A stretch of DNA of 64,000 nt from Lutimonas halocynthiae (lineage in GTDB: Bacteria; Bacteroidota; Bacteroidia; Flavobacteriales; Flavobacteriaceae), in contig NZ_JAUFQO010000002.1 in NCBI RefSeq assembly GCF_030409835.1, positions 62,001 through 126,000 of the forward strand, in the 5' to 3' direction. Under the pieces are notes generated by a model, which worked only from the letters and a program-made list of their open reading frames with translations, was not told where the DNA came from and made no database searches. This document shows positions 29,440-37,764 of the stretch, one piece after another; the stretch's first letter is position 1; each line of letters starts with the position of its first letter. The position numbers were made by a program, and so were the translations under genes.

Positions 29440-30687
29440 TTAAAAATAGATAGAGATATTGTGCTGATCCTCAGCATATGAGTGTGTTATTTTCCATTTA
29501 TTGTTGTCACATATCTTTTTCACAATCGCCAAACCTAGTCCAAAAGAGTTACTTGCAGTACTTTCTTTTTTGAATCTTTCAAATAGGGCTTCAGATTCTA
29601 TTTTAGGTGGAATGCCAGAATTCGAAACACTAACAAATAGGTTGGTGGTTAGAATTTCAATATGCCCGCCATCTACGTTGTGTTTAATGGCATTGCTGAT
29701 AAGATTAGATATGATCATGTCAAACAGAAGTGGGTTCGCTTTCAATTCAACTTCCAGCGTTGACTTCATTTCTACTTTCAAATTTTTATTTTCAATAAAA
29801 TCTTCAAAAATTTCTAAATGTCTTTCAATAACCTGGTTTACTTGGATCAATTCTACATCTTTAAACTGTCTGTTCTCTATTTTAGAGAGGAGTAGCAGGG
29901 TTTTATTAAGCTTAGAAAGTCTTTGTACAGATTGGTATATAACTCTTATTTGTGAAACCTGCCCCTCGTCTAAATTGTCTGACTGAAGCAAAAGCTCCGA
30001 TTTAGATTGCATGATCGCCAATGGGGTCTGCATTTCATGTGATGCATTTTCAGTAAATTCTTTTAAATTATTGAAATCAGAATTGATCTTAGAGGTGAGT
30101 TTTGATAAAGAGTTATTTAGCTCCTGAAATTCATCAATGTCTGATTCACTTAATTGAATAGGGCGATTGTTTTCAACAGAAAAATTCTTTAATGTTTCCA
30201 GGTTACGATAAAATGGAAGCCAGACTTTTCTCATTACAAAGGAGTTCACAAAATAAACAGTGAGAATCATGATGAAAATGATGATCCCAACAGACAGTGT
30301 TACCCCTAAAATAAAATCTTGATTTCGCATAATCGAACTCCGCGTGATTATGCGATAGGTTTTTCCTTGCAAAGTTTCTACCGAGGTTAGTTGTCGATAG
30401 AGTTCATAGTTCTCAACATTATTGACAACCTGATACATTAACGTATCCTTGTAATATAAGGTGTCCTTTATAGGTGTTTTAGATTTAAAATCTTCAACGT
30501 CGAAAATAGGGAGGGGGTATTCATATTTGATCTTCCTGGCAATAAGTTCTTTATCCCATAACAGTTTTTCATCCTGTTTCTCACTTACGATATTCTTTAG
30601 TGTGAAATAAACTATAGAACCGGAAAGTATAAAAATAATAACCGAGTAAGTAATGTGTGTTTTACGTGTTTTTTCAAATAATTTCAC
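29440..30687 (-). CDS. two-component sensor histidine kinase
   Basis: A 415-residue membrane kinase. Helix 1 is at about 13-33, a roughly 100-residue periplasmic sensor follows, and helix 2 is at about 133-158. The phosphoacceptor is His217 in ASHEMQTPLAIM, an H-box variant common in Bacteroidota. The ATPase domain has the N-box ISNLISNAIKHN and the G-box FGLGLAIVKKI; the usual DxGxG G1 box is reduced to VSNSGIPP. It is downstream of the response regulator gene (72-base gap) and is its obvious partner. The signal is unknown. The two candidate sRNA genes lie directly downstream on the same strand. Confidence 0.92.
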   Translation of the reverse strand: MKLFEKTRKTHITYSVIIFILSGSIVYFTLKNIVSEKQDEKLLWDKELIARKIKYEYPLPIFDVEDFKSKTPIKDTLYYKDTLMYQVVNNVENYELYRQLTSVETLQGKTYRIITRSSIMRNQDFILGVTLSVGIIIFIMILTVYFVNSFVMRKVWLPFYRNLETLKNFSVENNRPIQLSESDIDEFQELNNSLSKLTSKINSDFNNLKEFTENASHEMQTPLAIMQSKSELLLQSDNLDEGQVSQIRVIYQSVQRLSKLNKTLLLLSKIENRQFKDVELIQVNQVIERHLEIFEDFIENKNLKVEMKSTLEVELKANPLLFDMIISNLISNAIKHNVDGGHIEILTTNLFVSVSNSGIPPKIESEALFERFKKESTASNSFGLGLAIVKKICDNNKWKITHSYAEDQHNISIYF

Positions 30688-30759
30688 AAATAGAACGAAT
30701 TGATCAGGTTGTATTAATTAATCTTTCAAAGGTTGTAGTGTGTTATATCTTTAGCTATT

Positions 30760-31434
30760 TTATTCGCCAAATTTATATCCCAGACCATAGATGGTTTGAA
30801 GATAGTCATTTGCACCACTTTTTTTGAGTTTTTTTCTCAGGTTTCTCATATGGGTGTAGATGAAATCAAAATTATCCACCATATCTATATTGTCTCCCCA
30901 CAAATGTTCCGCAATAGCCTCTTTAGTTAAAACCCTATTTTTATTGGTAATAAAATAAAGCAAGAGAAAATATTCCTTTTTAGTCAGGTCAAGTTTAACC
31001 CCATTTGCGACGGTTGTTTTTGCAACGGGATCAATTTCGATCTCCTGGTAAACAATATTGTTATTTCCTTCATATTTTCTTCTTCTGAGTAAAGAATTAA
31101 CCCTGGAATTAAGCTCAGCTAAATGAAAGGGTTTTGTGATATAATCATCAGCTCCTAAATCCAGACCTTTCAATCTGTCGTCTAAAGAATCTTTCGCCGA
31201 AACAATTAGAACACCTGTTTCAGGACTCTTCTGCTTTATAAACTTTAATAAATCCAGGCCATTGCCATCAGGTAAGTTGATGTCAAGAATAACCACATCG
31301 TAATTATAGGAAATCAGTTTGTCCTCAGCCTCAAAAAAATTTGGAGCAGATTCGCAAACGAAATCTTCTTTTTCCAAATACCCACATGTTGCATTTAGCA
31401 ACTCAATCTCATCCTCTACTATCAATAGTTTCAT
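30760..31434 (-). CDS. OmpR-family response regulator
   Basis: A 224-residue regulator. The receiver domain has acidic pocket VEDE, phosphoacceptor Asp51 (VVILDINLPDG), the conserved Ser/Thr region VSAKD and Lys in DDYITKPFHLAEL. The winged-helix output domain (about 128-222) includes LTKKEYFLLLYFITNKNRVLTKEAIAEHLWG and ends TIYGLGYKFGE. I start at ATG 31434 because the receiver strand begins there; the frame to 31458 reaches the promoter element. OmpR-type outputs bind 11-bp-phased direct repeats like those in front of the two sRNA genes. Confidence 0.94.
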   Translation of the reverse strand: MKLLIVEDEIELLNATCGYLEKEDFVCESAPNFFEAEDKLISYNYDVVILDINLPDGNGLDLLKFIKQKSPETGVLIVSAKDSLDDRLKGLDLGADDYITKPFHLAELNSRVNSLLRRRKYEGNNNIVYQEIEIDPVAKTTVANGVKLDLTKKEYFLLLYFITNKNRVLTKEAIAEHLWGDNIDMVDNFDFIYTHMRNLRKKLKKSGANDYLQTIYGLGYKFGE

Positions 31435-31455
31435 TTCTAATAATTTAAGGTTGTA

Positions 31456-31483
31456 CAAAAATAGTATATAATTGATATACTAT
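31456..31483 (-). promoter_or_regulatory. promoter with overlapping palindrome of the two-component operon
   Basis: TATTTTTG on the minus strand (31463-31456), an exact TAnnTTTG, overlaps a palindrome with arms ATAGTATA (31461-31468) and TATACTAT (31476-31483). A protein bound there would cover the -7 region and would be expected to repress (inference). Confidence 0.5.
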
Positions 31484-31496
31484 CTCATTTAAATCC

Positions 31497-31569
31497 GTTT
31501 TAACAGATAATTGACAATCTACCATGTTATAAATTGTCAGTTTTGATTTAACCTTATTTCTGTTAAAAC
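31497..31569. repeat. 11-bp inverted repeat in the divergent regulatory region
   Basis: GTTTTAACAGA at 31497-31507 and its exact reverse complement at 31559-31569. Between them is a second, shorter inverted pair, TTGACAAT (31511-31518) with ATTGTCA (31533-31539). Located between the response regulator and the first DUF2911 gene; likely regulatory, binding protein unknown. Confidence 0.55.
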
Positions 31570-31643
31570 TAGTCGGGATAAAATATAATTAGAAATTCAC
31601 CGTTATTATTCATCGAATGATTACTCAATAATTGTTTGTTGCT

Positions 31644-32204
31644 ATGAATAAGAAAATAATTACCACAATGCTTTTGTGTGCGTTGTTGTCAAGTGTTACG
31701 AGTTATGCTCAAAAATTTGACAATCTTGATAATGCACCCGTCGATATTAGTTATCTGACAACAAGAAAAATTCCAAAACCCCTTGTAAAGGTGGTTTATG
31801 GAAGACCTCAAAAAGAATCCAATAATGTTTTTGGTGATCAGGTGCCCTATGGGGAAATCTGGAGAACCGGTGCTAATGAAGCGACAGAAGTCAAGTTTTA
31901 CACTGACATGTCGTTTGGCAGAAAACTTGTTAAGGCCGGAACGTATGTTTTACATACAATTCCAGGAGAACAAGAATGGACTATTATCCTAAATAGTAAG
32001 ACAGATACTTGGGGTTCAAATTTTTATGATGAAACCAAAGATGTTGTTCGAATAAAAATTCCGGCAAGGCAAGATGCAGTGCTAGATGTTTTTTCAATCG
32101 GCTTTAAAGAAGACTTCAAAAGCACCTTTATGGTATTGGCATGGGATTCTACAAGAATTGATATTCCATTGGCTACACAAGATGCGATTTTAGCTAAAAT
32201 TTAA
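31644..32204 (+). CDS. secreted DUF2911 protein, copy 1
   Basis: A 186-residue protein with a signal peptide ending SSVTSYAQ. The mature part carries DUF2911 motifs: VKVVYGRPQKESNNVFG, VPYGEIWRTGANEATEVKFY, AGTYVLHTIPGEQEWTIILN and the C-terminal MVLAWDSTRIDIPL. DUF2911 is a Bacteroidota-enriched secreted beta-sandwich family with no known function. I use ATG 31644 instead of the TTG at 31632. The stop codon overlaps the ATG of the next copy by one base (TAATG), so the two are translationally coupled. Confidence 0.9.
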   Translation: MNKKIITTMLLCALLSSVTSYAQKFDNLDNAPVDISYLTTRKIPKPLVKVVYGRPQKESNNVFGDQVPYGEIWRTGANEATEVKFYTDMSFGRKLVKAGTYVLHTIPGEQEWTIILNSKTDTWGSNFYDETKDVVRIKIPARQDAVLDVFSIGFKEDFKSTFMVLAWDSTRIDIPLATQDAILAKI

Positions 32205-32758
32205 TGACTATGAAAAGAATAAATATAACCTTAGGAATAGCTTGTATTAGCGCCTTCCTTAGTATGACGAACATGAATGCTCAGGATTTCAGGGACCTTG
32301 ATGCCAGTCCGCATGATATTGTTTATTTTAGAACGAATAAAATTTCACCACCGAAAATAAAGGTACTGTATGGCAGGCCAAAAAAGAATGGTAGAGAGAT
32401 CTTTGGGAATGTAATTCCTTTTGGAAGAATATGGAGAGTTGGCGCCAATGAGGCAACTGAAGTAGTGTTTTACAATGACGTAGTCTTTGGGGAAGACGAA
32501 GTTAAAGCAGGAACTTATGTTCTTTATGCAATTCCTGGTCAGAATGAATGGACCTTAATATTAAGTTCAAATACTGATGTCTGGGGAACTTATGAATACG
32601 AAGCAAAATACGATGTCGCCAGAACCAAAGGGAAAGTGTCAAAAGCAGAATTTCTTGAAGCATTCTCAATAGGGTTCAAAGACAAAGGAAAGCATGTTAA
32701 TATGGTGCTCGCCTGGGACACCACTAGGGTTACAGCACCGATTAAAATTCTTTTATAG
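32204..32758 (+). CDS. secreted DUF2911 protein, copy 2
   Basis: A 184-residue paralogue of the preceding gene with its own signal peptide (ending SMTNMNAQ) and the same motif order: IKVLYGRPKKNGREIFG, IPFGRIWRVGANEATEVVFY, AGTYVLYAIPGQNEWTLILS, MVLAWDTTRVTAP. Clearly a tandem duplication, well diverged. ATG at 32204 overlaps the previous stop; an alternative ATG is at 32210. Both proteins are expected in the periplasm or outside the cell, perhaps as a heteromer (inference). It ends two bases before the convergent amidohydrolase gene. Confidence 0.9.
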   Translation: MTMKRINITLGIACISAFLSMTNMNAQDFRDLDASPHDIVYFRTNKISPPKIKVLYGRPKKNGREIFGNVIPFGRIWRVGANEATEVVFYNDVVFGEDEVKAGTYVLYAIPGQNEWTLILSSNTDVWGTYEYEAKYDVARTKGKVSKAEFLEAFSIGFKDKGKHVNMVLAWDTTRVTAPIKILL

Positions 32759-32759
32759 A

Positions 32760-34382
32760 TTAATATACTTTCTCCCCGTTAATATAAGTTCCATTTATCT
32801 TGATATTTGGAACTTCTTTTATTGGTATGGTCATGATGTCTTGATCTAAAATAACAAAATCAGCAAATTTGTTGACCTCAAGAGAACCTTTTTCTTTTTC
32901 CTCAAAATTAGAATAAGCTGCCCATATTGTCATTCCTTTAAGCGTTTCTTCTCTGCTCAATCCATTTTTTATTTGAAACCCATCTTCTGGATATCCTGAA
33001 AGGTCTTTTCTGGCAACCGCAGCATAGAAAGTTAACATAGGGTTTACTTTTTCTACAGGGAAATCAGTACCTAATGCAATTCTTCCGTTTATTTCTAACA
33101 AAGTTTTATAGGCATAGGCTCCATTAATTCTTTCCGGCCCTAATCGATCTTCTGCCCAATACATATCACTTGTGGCATGAGTGGGTTGAACAGAGGGAAT
33201 AATCTCGGTGAAATAATCGAATTCGTCAGGGTCAATAATTTGAGCATGTTCCATTCTCCATCTACGATTGGTTTGACTTTTAAGCTCCTTGGCATATGTT
33301 TTTAATACATAGGAATTAGCAGAATCTCCAATGGCATGTGTGTTCATTTGAAACTTAGATTTTGCCAGCCTCTTTGCGATCATTGATAAATCGTCAAGGC
33401 TTGTTACCATGGCCCCATAATGGCCTTCTCTATCCGAATAAGGTTTTTTTAAAGTGGCGCCTCTTGATCCCAATGCTCCGTCTGCATAAACTTTAAAAGA
33501 CCTTACATTGAGTCGATCTGTTTTTGAAATCCCTTTTTCTAAATAATAATCAAGATTTTCAGGACTCATACTAACCATTGCATATACCTTGATCTTAAGT
33601 TCTTCATTTTGCTGAAGGCTGTCAATCAATTCTATTGTTTTTCTGTCAAGACCCGCATCAGTTAAAGTTGTTAAACCTAATTCTAGACAATAGGACTCAG
33701 CATCCTTCAAAGCCTGAACTCTTTTTGAAAGACTCATTTCAGGAATGGTTTTTCTAACAAGATTCATGGCATTATCTACTAAAACGCCTGTTATTCTTCC
33801 ATTTTTTTTGAAAATTTCCCCACCAGAAACAGCTGTCTTATTGTTGATGCCAGCAAGATCTAAGGCGGCTTGATTCACTAAAAGAGCATGCCCATCAATC
33901 CTCGTTAAGGCCACAGGAATTTTAGGATACAGTGCATCGAGTTCTTTTTTGGTAGGATATTCCTTTATCTCCCAATCATTTTGATCCCAGCCTCTTCCAA
34001 TAATGAATTCTGCATTTTTATCTTTTTGAAAAGCAACAACTCTTTCAATCACTTCTTCAAAACTTGTTGTTCCGGAGAGATCTACAGTCTGCATGAAAAA
34101 AGCAAGATTCCGAAAATGACAATGCGCATCGATCAGGCCAGGCAGGATCGTTTTACCTTCTGCATCTAGAATGTTTTGCGATTGAAATTGCTCATTGATT
34201 TCTTTAGAAGTTCCAATTCCGATAATCAGATTGTCTTTTACAGCAAATGATTCTGCTTTTGGGGCCTTTTCATTGACCGTATAAATATTTGCATTGGTAA
34301 TGATGAGGTCTGCAACTTGTTGTTCCAGTTTGCAGGAAATAAGCACAAAAGCGCTTATCAAGTATATGAGGGGCTTATACAT
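32760..34382 (-). CDS. amidohydrolase (YtcJ-type) lipoprotein
   Basis: A 540-residue metal-dependent hydrolase of the amidohydrolase superfamily, YtcJ-like branch. It starts with a lipoprotein signal (ISAFVLISC), then the small beta domain (ADLIITNANIYTVNE), the metal motif GLIDAHCHF, NTHAIGDSA, ALGTDFPVEKVNP near the C-terminal metal aspartate, and a closing beta domain (KFADFVILDQDI). Family members hydrolyse cyclic or linear amides; substrate cannot be predicted. The lipoprotein signal puts it in the envelope. No neighbour points to a pathway. Confidence 0.88.
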   Translation of the reverse strand: MYKPLIYLISAFVLISCKLEQQVADLIITNANIYTVNEKAPKAESFAVKDNLIIGIGTSKEINEQFQSQNILDAEGKTILPGLIDAHCHFRNLAFFMQTVDLSGTTSFEEVIERVVAFQKDKNAEFIIGRGWDQNDWEIKEYPTKKELDALYPKIPVALTRIDGHALLVNQAALDLAGINNKTAVSGGEIFKKNGRITGVLVDNAMNLVRKTIPEMSLSKRVQALKDAESYCLELGLTTLTDAGLDRKTIELIDSLQQNEELKIKVYAMVSMSPENLDYYLEKGISKTDRLNVRSFKVYADGALGSRGATLKKPYSDREGHYGAMVTSLDDLSMIAKRLAKSKFQMNTHAIGDSANSYVLKTYAKELKSQTNRRWRMEHAQIIDPDEFDYFTEIIPSVQPTHATSDMYWAEDRLGPERINGAYAYKTLLEINGRIALGTDFPVEKVNPMLTFYAAVARKDLSGYPEDGFQIKNGLSREETLKGMTIWAAYSNFEEKEKGSLEVNKFADFVILDQDIMTIPIKEVPNIKINGTYINGEKVY

Positions 34383-34443
34383 GAAATAGTTTTAAGTGTA
34401 AAATAAAAACGTAAAGATATAAAAATTAAGATATAACAAGTGC

Positions 34444-34474
34444 TTTGCACTTTCCTTCTTTAAGTGTAACTTTG
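34444..34474 (+). promoter_or_regulatory. consensus promoter of leuS
   Basis: TTTG at 34444-34447, a 19-base spacer and TAACTTTG at 34467-34474. This is a full match to the Bacteroidota consensus and implies a leader of about 135 bases before leuS. Confidence 0.7.
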
Positions 34475-34478
34475 CCCA

Positions 34479-34544
34479 CCTGAAAATAATTGATAAAAAA
34501 CGCCTTGTCATATGATCTTAAGGATTTTGTTTTCAGGCGTTTGA
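34479..34544 (+). promoter_or_regulatory. structured leader of leuS with competing hairpins and a short open frame
   Basis: CCTGAAAA (34479-34486) can pair with TTTTCAGG (34530-34537), and AAACGCCT (34498-34505) can pair with AGGCGTTT (34535-34542). The two 8-bp pairings share 34535-34537, so only one can form. A ten-codon frame (MILRILFSGV, 34512-34544) with two Leu and two Ile codons covers the shared arm. No terminator follows, so any control would act on translation or stability. This is a hypothesis from pattern only. Confidence 0.35.
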
Positions 34545-34614
34545 AAGTTAAAAATCAATTGTGATAAATTGAGTTTTATGAATAGTAAAAGAGACTGATT
34601 TTAGAATATAAATA

Positions 34615-37431
34615 ATGAAATATTACTTTAACGAGATAGAAGCCAAATGGCAGCAATATTGGAACGATAACCAAACATTTAGAGCTGAAAATACCAGTGA
34701 TAAAGAAAAGTTCTATGTTCTTGATATGTTTCCCTACCCGAGTGGAGCGGGATTGCATGTAGGACACCCTTTAGGATATATTGCCTCAGATATTTACGCC
34801 AGATTTAAAAGACATAAAGGGTTTAATGTTCTTCACCCGCAGGGTTATGATTCTTTTGGATTACCAGCCGAACAATATGCCATTCAAACTGGGCAGCATC
34901 CTGCAAAGACCACGAAAGAAAATATTAAAACATACAGAAGGCAATTAGATCAAATTGGTTTTAGTTTTGATTGGAGTAGGGAGGTGAGAACGTCAGATCC
35001 GTCTTATTATAAATGGACCCAATGGATCTTTATACAGTTATTTGAATCTTATTATTGTCTTGATGATCATAAAGCAAAAGATATTTCTGTTTTAGAATCT
35101 ATTTTTGAAAAGGAGGGAAATGCAGAGGTTAAAGCGGCTTGTGATGATGATATTGACATATTTTCTGCTGAAGAATGGAATTCTATGGGTGATGCAGCTA
35201 AAGAAGAGCTGCTTTCTAAGTACAGATTAACCTATCTCTCTGAAACGGAGGTGAACTGGTGCCCTGAATTGGGAACCGTATTGGCAAACGATGAGATTGT
35301 TAACGGTGTTTCTGAGCGCGGAGGATTTCCGGTTGTAAGAAAGAAGATGAAACAGTGGTCAATGAGGATTACGGCCTATGCGCAACGTTTGCTTGATGGT
35401 TTGAATACTATAGATTGGCCCCAACCTTTAAAAGATTCTCAAAAAAATTGGATTGGAAGGTCTGAAGGAGCAATGGTTAGTTTTCAAATTGATGGGCATA
35501 ATGAGTCTTTTCAAGTATTTACTACAAGACCTGACACCATTTTCGGCGTGTCATTTATGACACTGGCTCCAGAACATGAACTTGTTGCTAAAATTTGTAC
35601 TTCAGAACAAAAAGAAAAGGTTGAAGCCTATATTTTGGCCACTTCGAAAAGAAGTGAAAGAGACAGAATGGCCGATGTAAAATCAATTACGGGAGTATTT
35701 ACTGGAGCTTATGCAATACATCCTTTTACTGGTAAGAACATTCCTATTTGGATAGGAGATTATGTCTTGGCCGGTTATGGAACCGGAGCAGTTATGGCAG
35801 TTCCTTGCGGAGATCAAAGAGACTATGATTTTGCCAAACACTTCAATTTAGAAATTCCGAATATATTTGATCAGCAAGACCTTTCTGAAGGAGCATGTGA
35901 AGATAAGAATGTGGTGATTGCTAATTCTGATTTTATCTCAGGAATGAAAGTGGGTAAGGCCATTAAAATGGTTATTTCAGAGTTAGAAAAAAGAAGAATT
36001 GGACTAGGTAAAATTAATTATAGATTAAGAGATGCTGTCTTTTCGAGACAACGATATTGGGGGGAGCCATTCCCGGTTTATTATGTGAAAGGATTACCTA
36101 AAATGATAGACAAGGAGCATTTACCAATAACCTTACCCGAAGTAGAGAAATACCTACCTACAGCTGATGGAAAACCGCCATTGGGTAATGCAACGGTTTG
36201 GGCCTGGAATACAAAAACAAATACTATTGTATCGAATGATTTGATTGATGAAAAATCAGTTTTCCCATTAGAATTAAACACAATGCCAGGCTGGGCCGGA
36301 AGTTCCTGGTATTTTAACAGGTATATGGACGCTTCCAATGAAAATGAATTCTGTGGTAAGGATGCACTGAATTATTGGAAAGATGTAGACTTATATATCG
36401 GGGGTAGTGAGCATGCTACAGGGCACTTGCTTTATTCAAGATTTTGGCAGAAATTTCTATTTGACAAAGGATTAGTGCCTGTAGACGAATATGCAAAAAA
36501 ATTGATCAACCAAGGAATGATCCTTGGAACTTCAGCCTTTATTTATAGGAAGGAAGGAGAAAACACTTATGTGTCACATGGATTGATTGGCAATGAAAAG
36601 GTCCAACCTATTCACGTTGATGTATCTCTTGTCAATTCATCAAATGAACTGGATATCGAAGGGTTTAAAAATCATGCCTTCAACAAGGATTATGCACAGG
36701 CTTCATTTATTTTAGAGGAGGGTAAGTATATCGTTGGTCGCGAGGTTGAAAAAATGTCTAAATCAAAATACAATGTTGTCAATCCGGATGATATTTGCAA
36801 GGATTATGGGGCAGATACTCTAAGAATGTACGAAATGTTTTTAGGTCCTTTGGAACAGGCAAAGCCATGGAATACTGCGGGAATTTCTGGTGTTCATGGC
36901 TTCCTAAAAAGACTTTGGAAGTTGTTTTATGTCGATGGAAATTTTGTGGTTAGTGATGAAGTTGCCAGTCCGGAAGAATTGAAAATACTGCATAAAACCA
37001 TAAAGAAGGTAGACGATGATATAGCCAATTTCTCTTTCAATACTTCAGTCAGTTCATTTATGATTGCCGTTAATGAATTAACTGCGCTTAAAACTTCTAA
37101 ACGAAGTATTTTGGAACCATTGGTTGTTCTTATTTCTCCCTATGCGCCGCATATTGCGGAAGAGTTGTGGGAGAGACTAGGTCACAGCGGTTCAATATCG
37201 ACTGTAGAGTTTCCTGTTTTTAATCCAAAGTTTTTAGTTGAGAGTACTAAAACTTATCCGATTTCATTTAATGGAAAAATGAGATTTACAAAAGAACTTT
37301 CCTTGGATCTGGATAAGGCTGCTGTTGAAAAAGCTGTTATGGATGATGAGAGAACAATAAAACAATTGGCAGGAAGAAGCCCTAAAAAAGTAATTGTTGT
37401 ACCAGGTAAAATTGTCAATATTGTTGGTTAA
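34615..37431 (+). CDS. leuS: leucyl-tRNA synthetase
   Basis: A 938-residue class Ia synthetase. HIGH-type motif HVGH lies in PYPSGAGLHVGHPLGY; KMSKS is present as EKMSKSKYNVVNP. The editing (CP1) domain is recognisable by TTRPDTIFGVSFMTLAPEH and GYGTGAVMAVPCGDQRDYDF. Residues about 152-205 (HKAKDISVLESIFEKEGN to SKYRLTY) are an acidic insertion in the region between Rossmann halves that is common in Bacteroidota LeuRS. Anticodon-binding and C-terminal domains are complete. Its stop overlaps the SemiSWEET start by one base. Confidence 0.97.
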   Translation: MKYYFNEIEAKWQQYWNDNQTFRAENTSDKEKFYVLDMFPYPSGAGLHVGHPLGYIASDIYARFKRHKGFNVLHPQGYDSFGLPAEQYAIQTGQHPAKTTKENIKTYRRQLDQIGFSFDWSREVRTSDPSYYKWTQWIFIQLFESYYCLDDHKAKDISVLESIFEKEGNAEVKAACDDDIDIFSAEEWNSMGDAAKEELLSKYRLTYLSETEVNWCPELGTVLANDEIVNGVSERGGFPVVRKKMKQWSMRITAYAQRLLDGLNTIDWPQPLKDSQKNWIGRSEGAMVSFQIDGHNESFQVFTTRPDTIFGVSFMTLAPEHELVAKICTSEQKEKVEAYILATSKRSERDRMADVKSITGVFTGAYAIHPFTGKNIPIWIGDYVLAGYGTGAVMAVPCGDQRDYDFAKHFNLEIPNIFDQQDLSEGACEDKNVVIANSDFISGMKVGKAIKMVISELEKRRIGLGKINYRLRDAVFSRQRYWGEPFPVYYVKGLPKMIDKEHLPITLPEVEKYLPTADGKPPLGNATVWAWNTKTNTIVSNDLIDEKSVFPLELNTMPGWAGSSWYFNRYMDASNENEFCGKDALNYWKDVDLYIGGSEHATGHLLYSRFWQKFLFDKGLVPVDEYAKKLINQGMILGTSAFIYRKEGENTYVSHGLIGNEKVQPIHVDVSLVNSSNELDIEGFKNHAFNKDYAQASFILEEGKYIVGREVEKMSKSKYNVVNPDDICKDYGADTLRMYEMFLGPLEQAKPWNTAGISGVHGFLKRLWKLFYVDGNFVVSDEVASPEELKILHKTIKKVDDDIANFSFNTSVSSFMIAVNELTALKTSKRSILEPLVVLISPYAPHIAEELWERLGHSGSISTVEFPVFNPKFLVESTKTYPISFNGKMRFTKELSLDLDKAAVEKAVMDDERTIKQLAGRSPKKVIVVPGKIVNIVG

Positions 37432-37700
37432 TGGAAAATAATATCGAATATATAGGCATTGTGGCAGCTATTTTAACAACCGCTGGATTTGCGCCTCAGG
37501 TGTATAAAAGCTTAAAGACAAAAGCTGTTGAAGGGGTTTCTCTTTTAATGTATTTAGTTCTTTTTATAGGTATGCTGTTTTGGCTTTATTATGGAGTAAG
37601 AATGAATAGTATTTCCATTATCATGGCAAATATTGTTTCTGGCTTATTGGTATTGATTCAAATTGTAGCTAAAATTATCTACTCCAATACTAAATCATAA
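37431..37700 (+). CDS. SemiSWEET sugar transporter
   Basis: An 89-residue protein with three membrane helices (about 6-24, 37-57 and 62-84) forming one triple-helix bundle of the MtN3/SWEET/PQ-loop family. The PQ motif is FAPQVYKSLKTKAVEGVS in helix 1, followed by FWLYYG in helix 2 and IIMANIVSG in helix 3, matching bacterial SemiSWEETs that dimerise to carry sugars such as glucose or sucrose by facilitated diffusion. It is translationally coupled to leuS (TAATG overlap). Substrate not known. Confidence 0.88.
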   Translation: MENNIEYIGIVAAILTTAGFAPQVYKSLKTKAVEGVSLLMYLVLFIGMLFWLYYGVRMNSISIIMANIVSGLLVLIQIVAKIIYSNTKS

Positions 37701-37764
37701 TAAATACGGGAAACCGGAAGGTAAATAAATTTATTTTTAATAATTTTGGCATAAACTGAAGTGT

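Noticed and set aside
29501-29986. A 161-codon plus-strand frame
   Set aside because: It is the complement of the histidine kinase ATPase region; composition is low-quality and no family pattern is visible.
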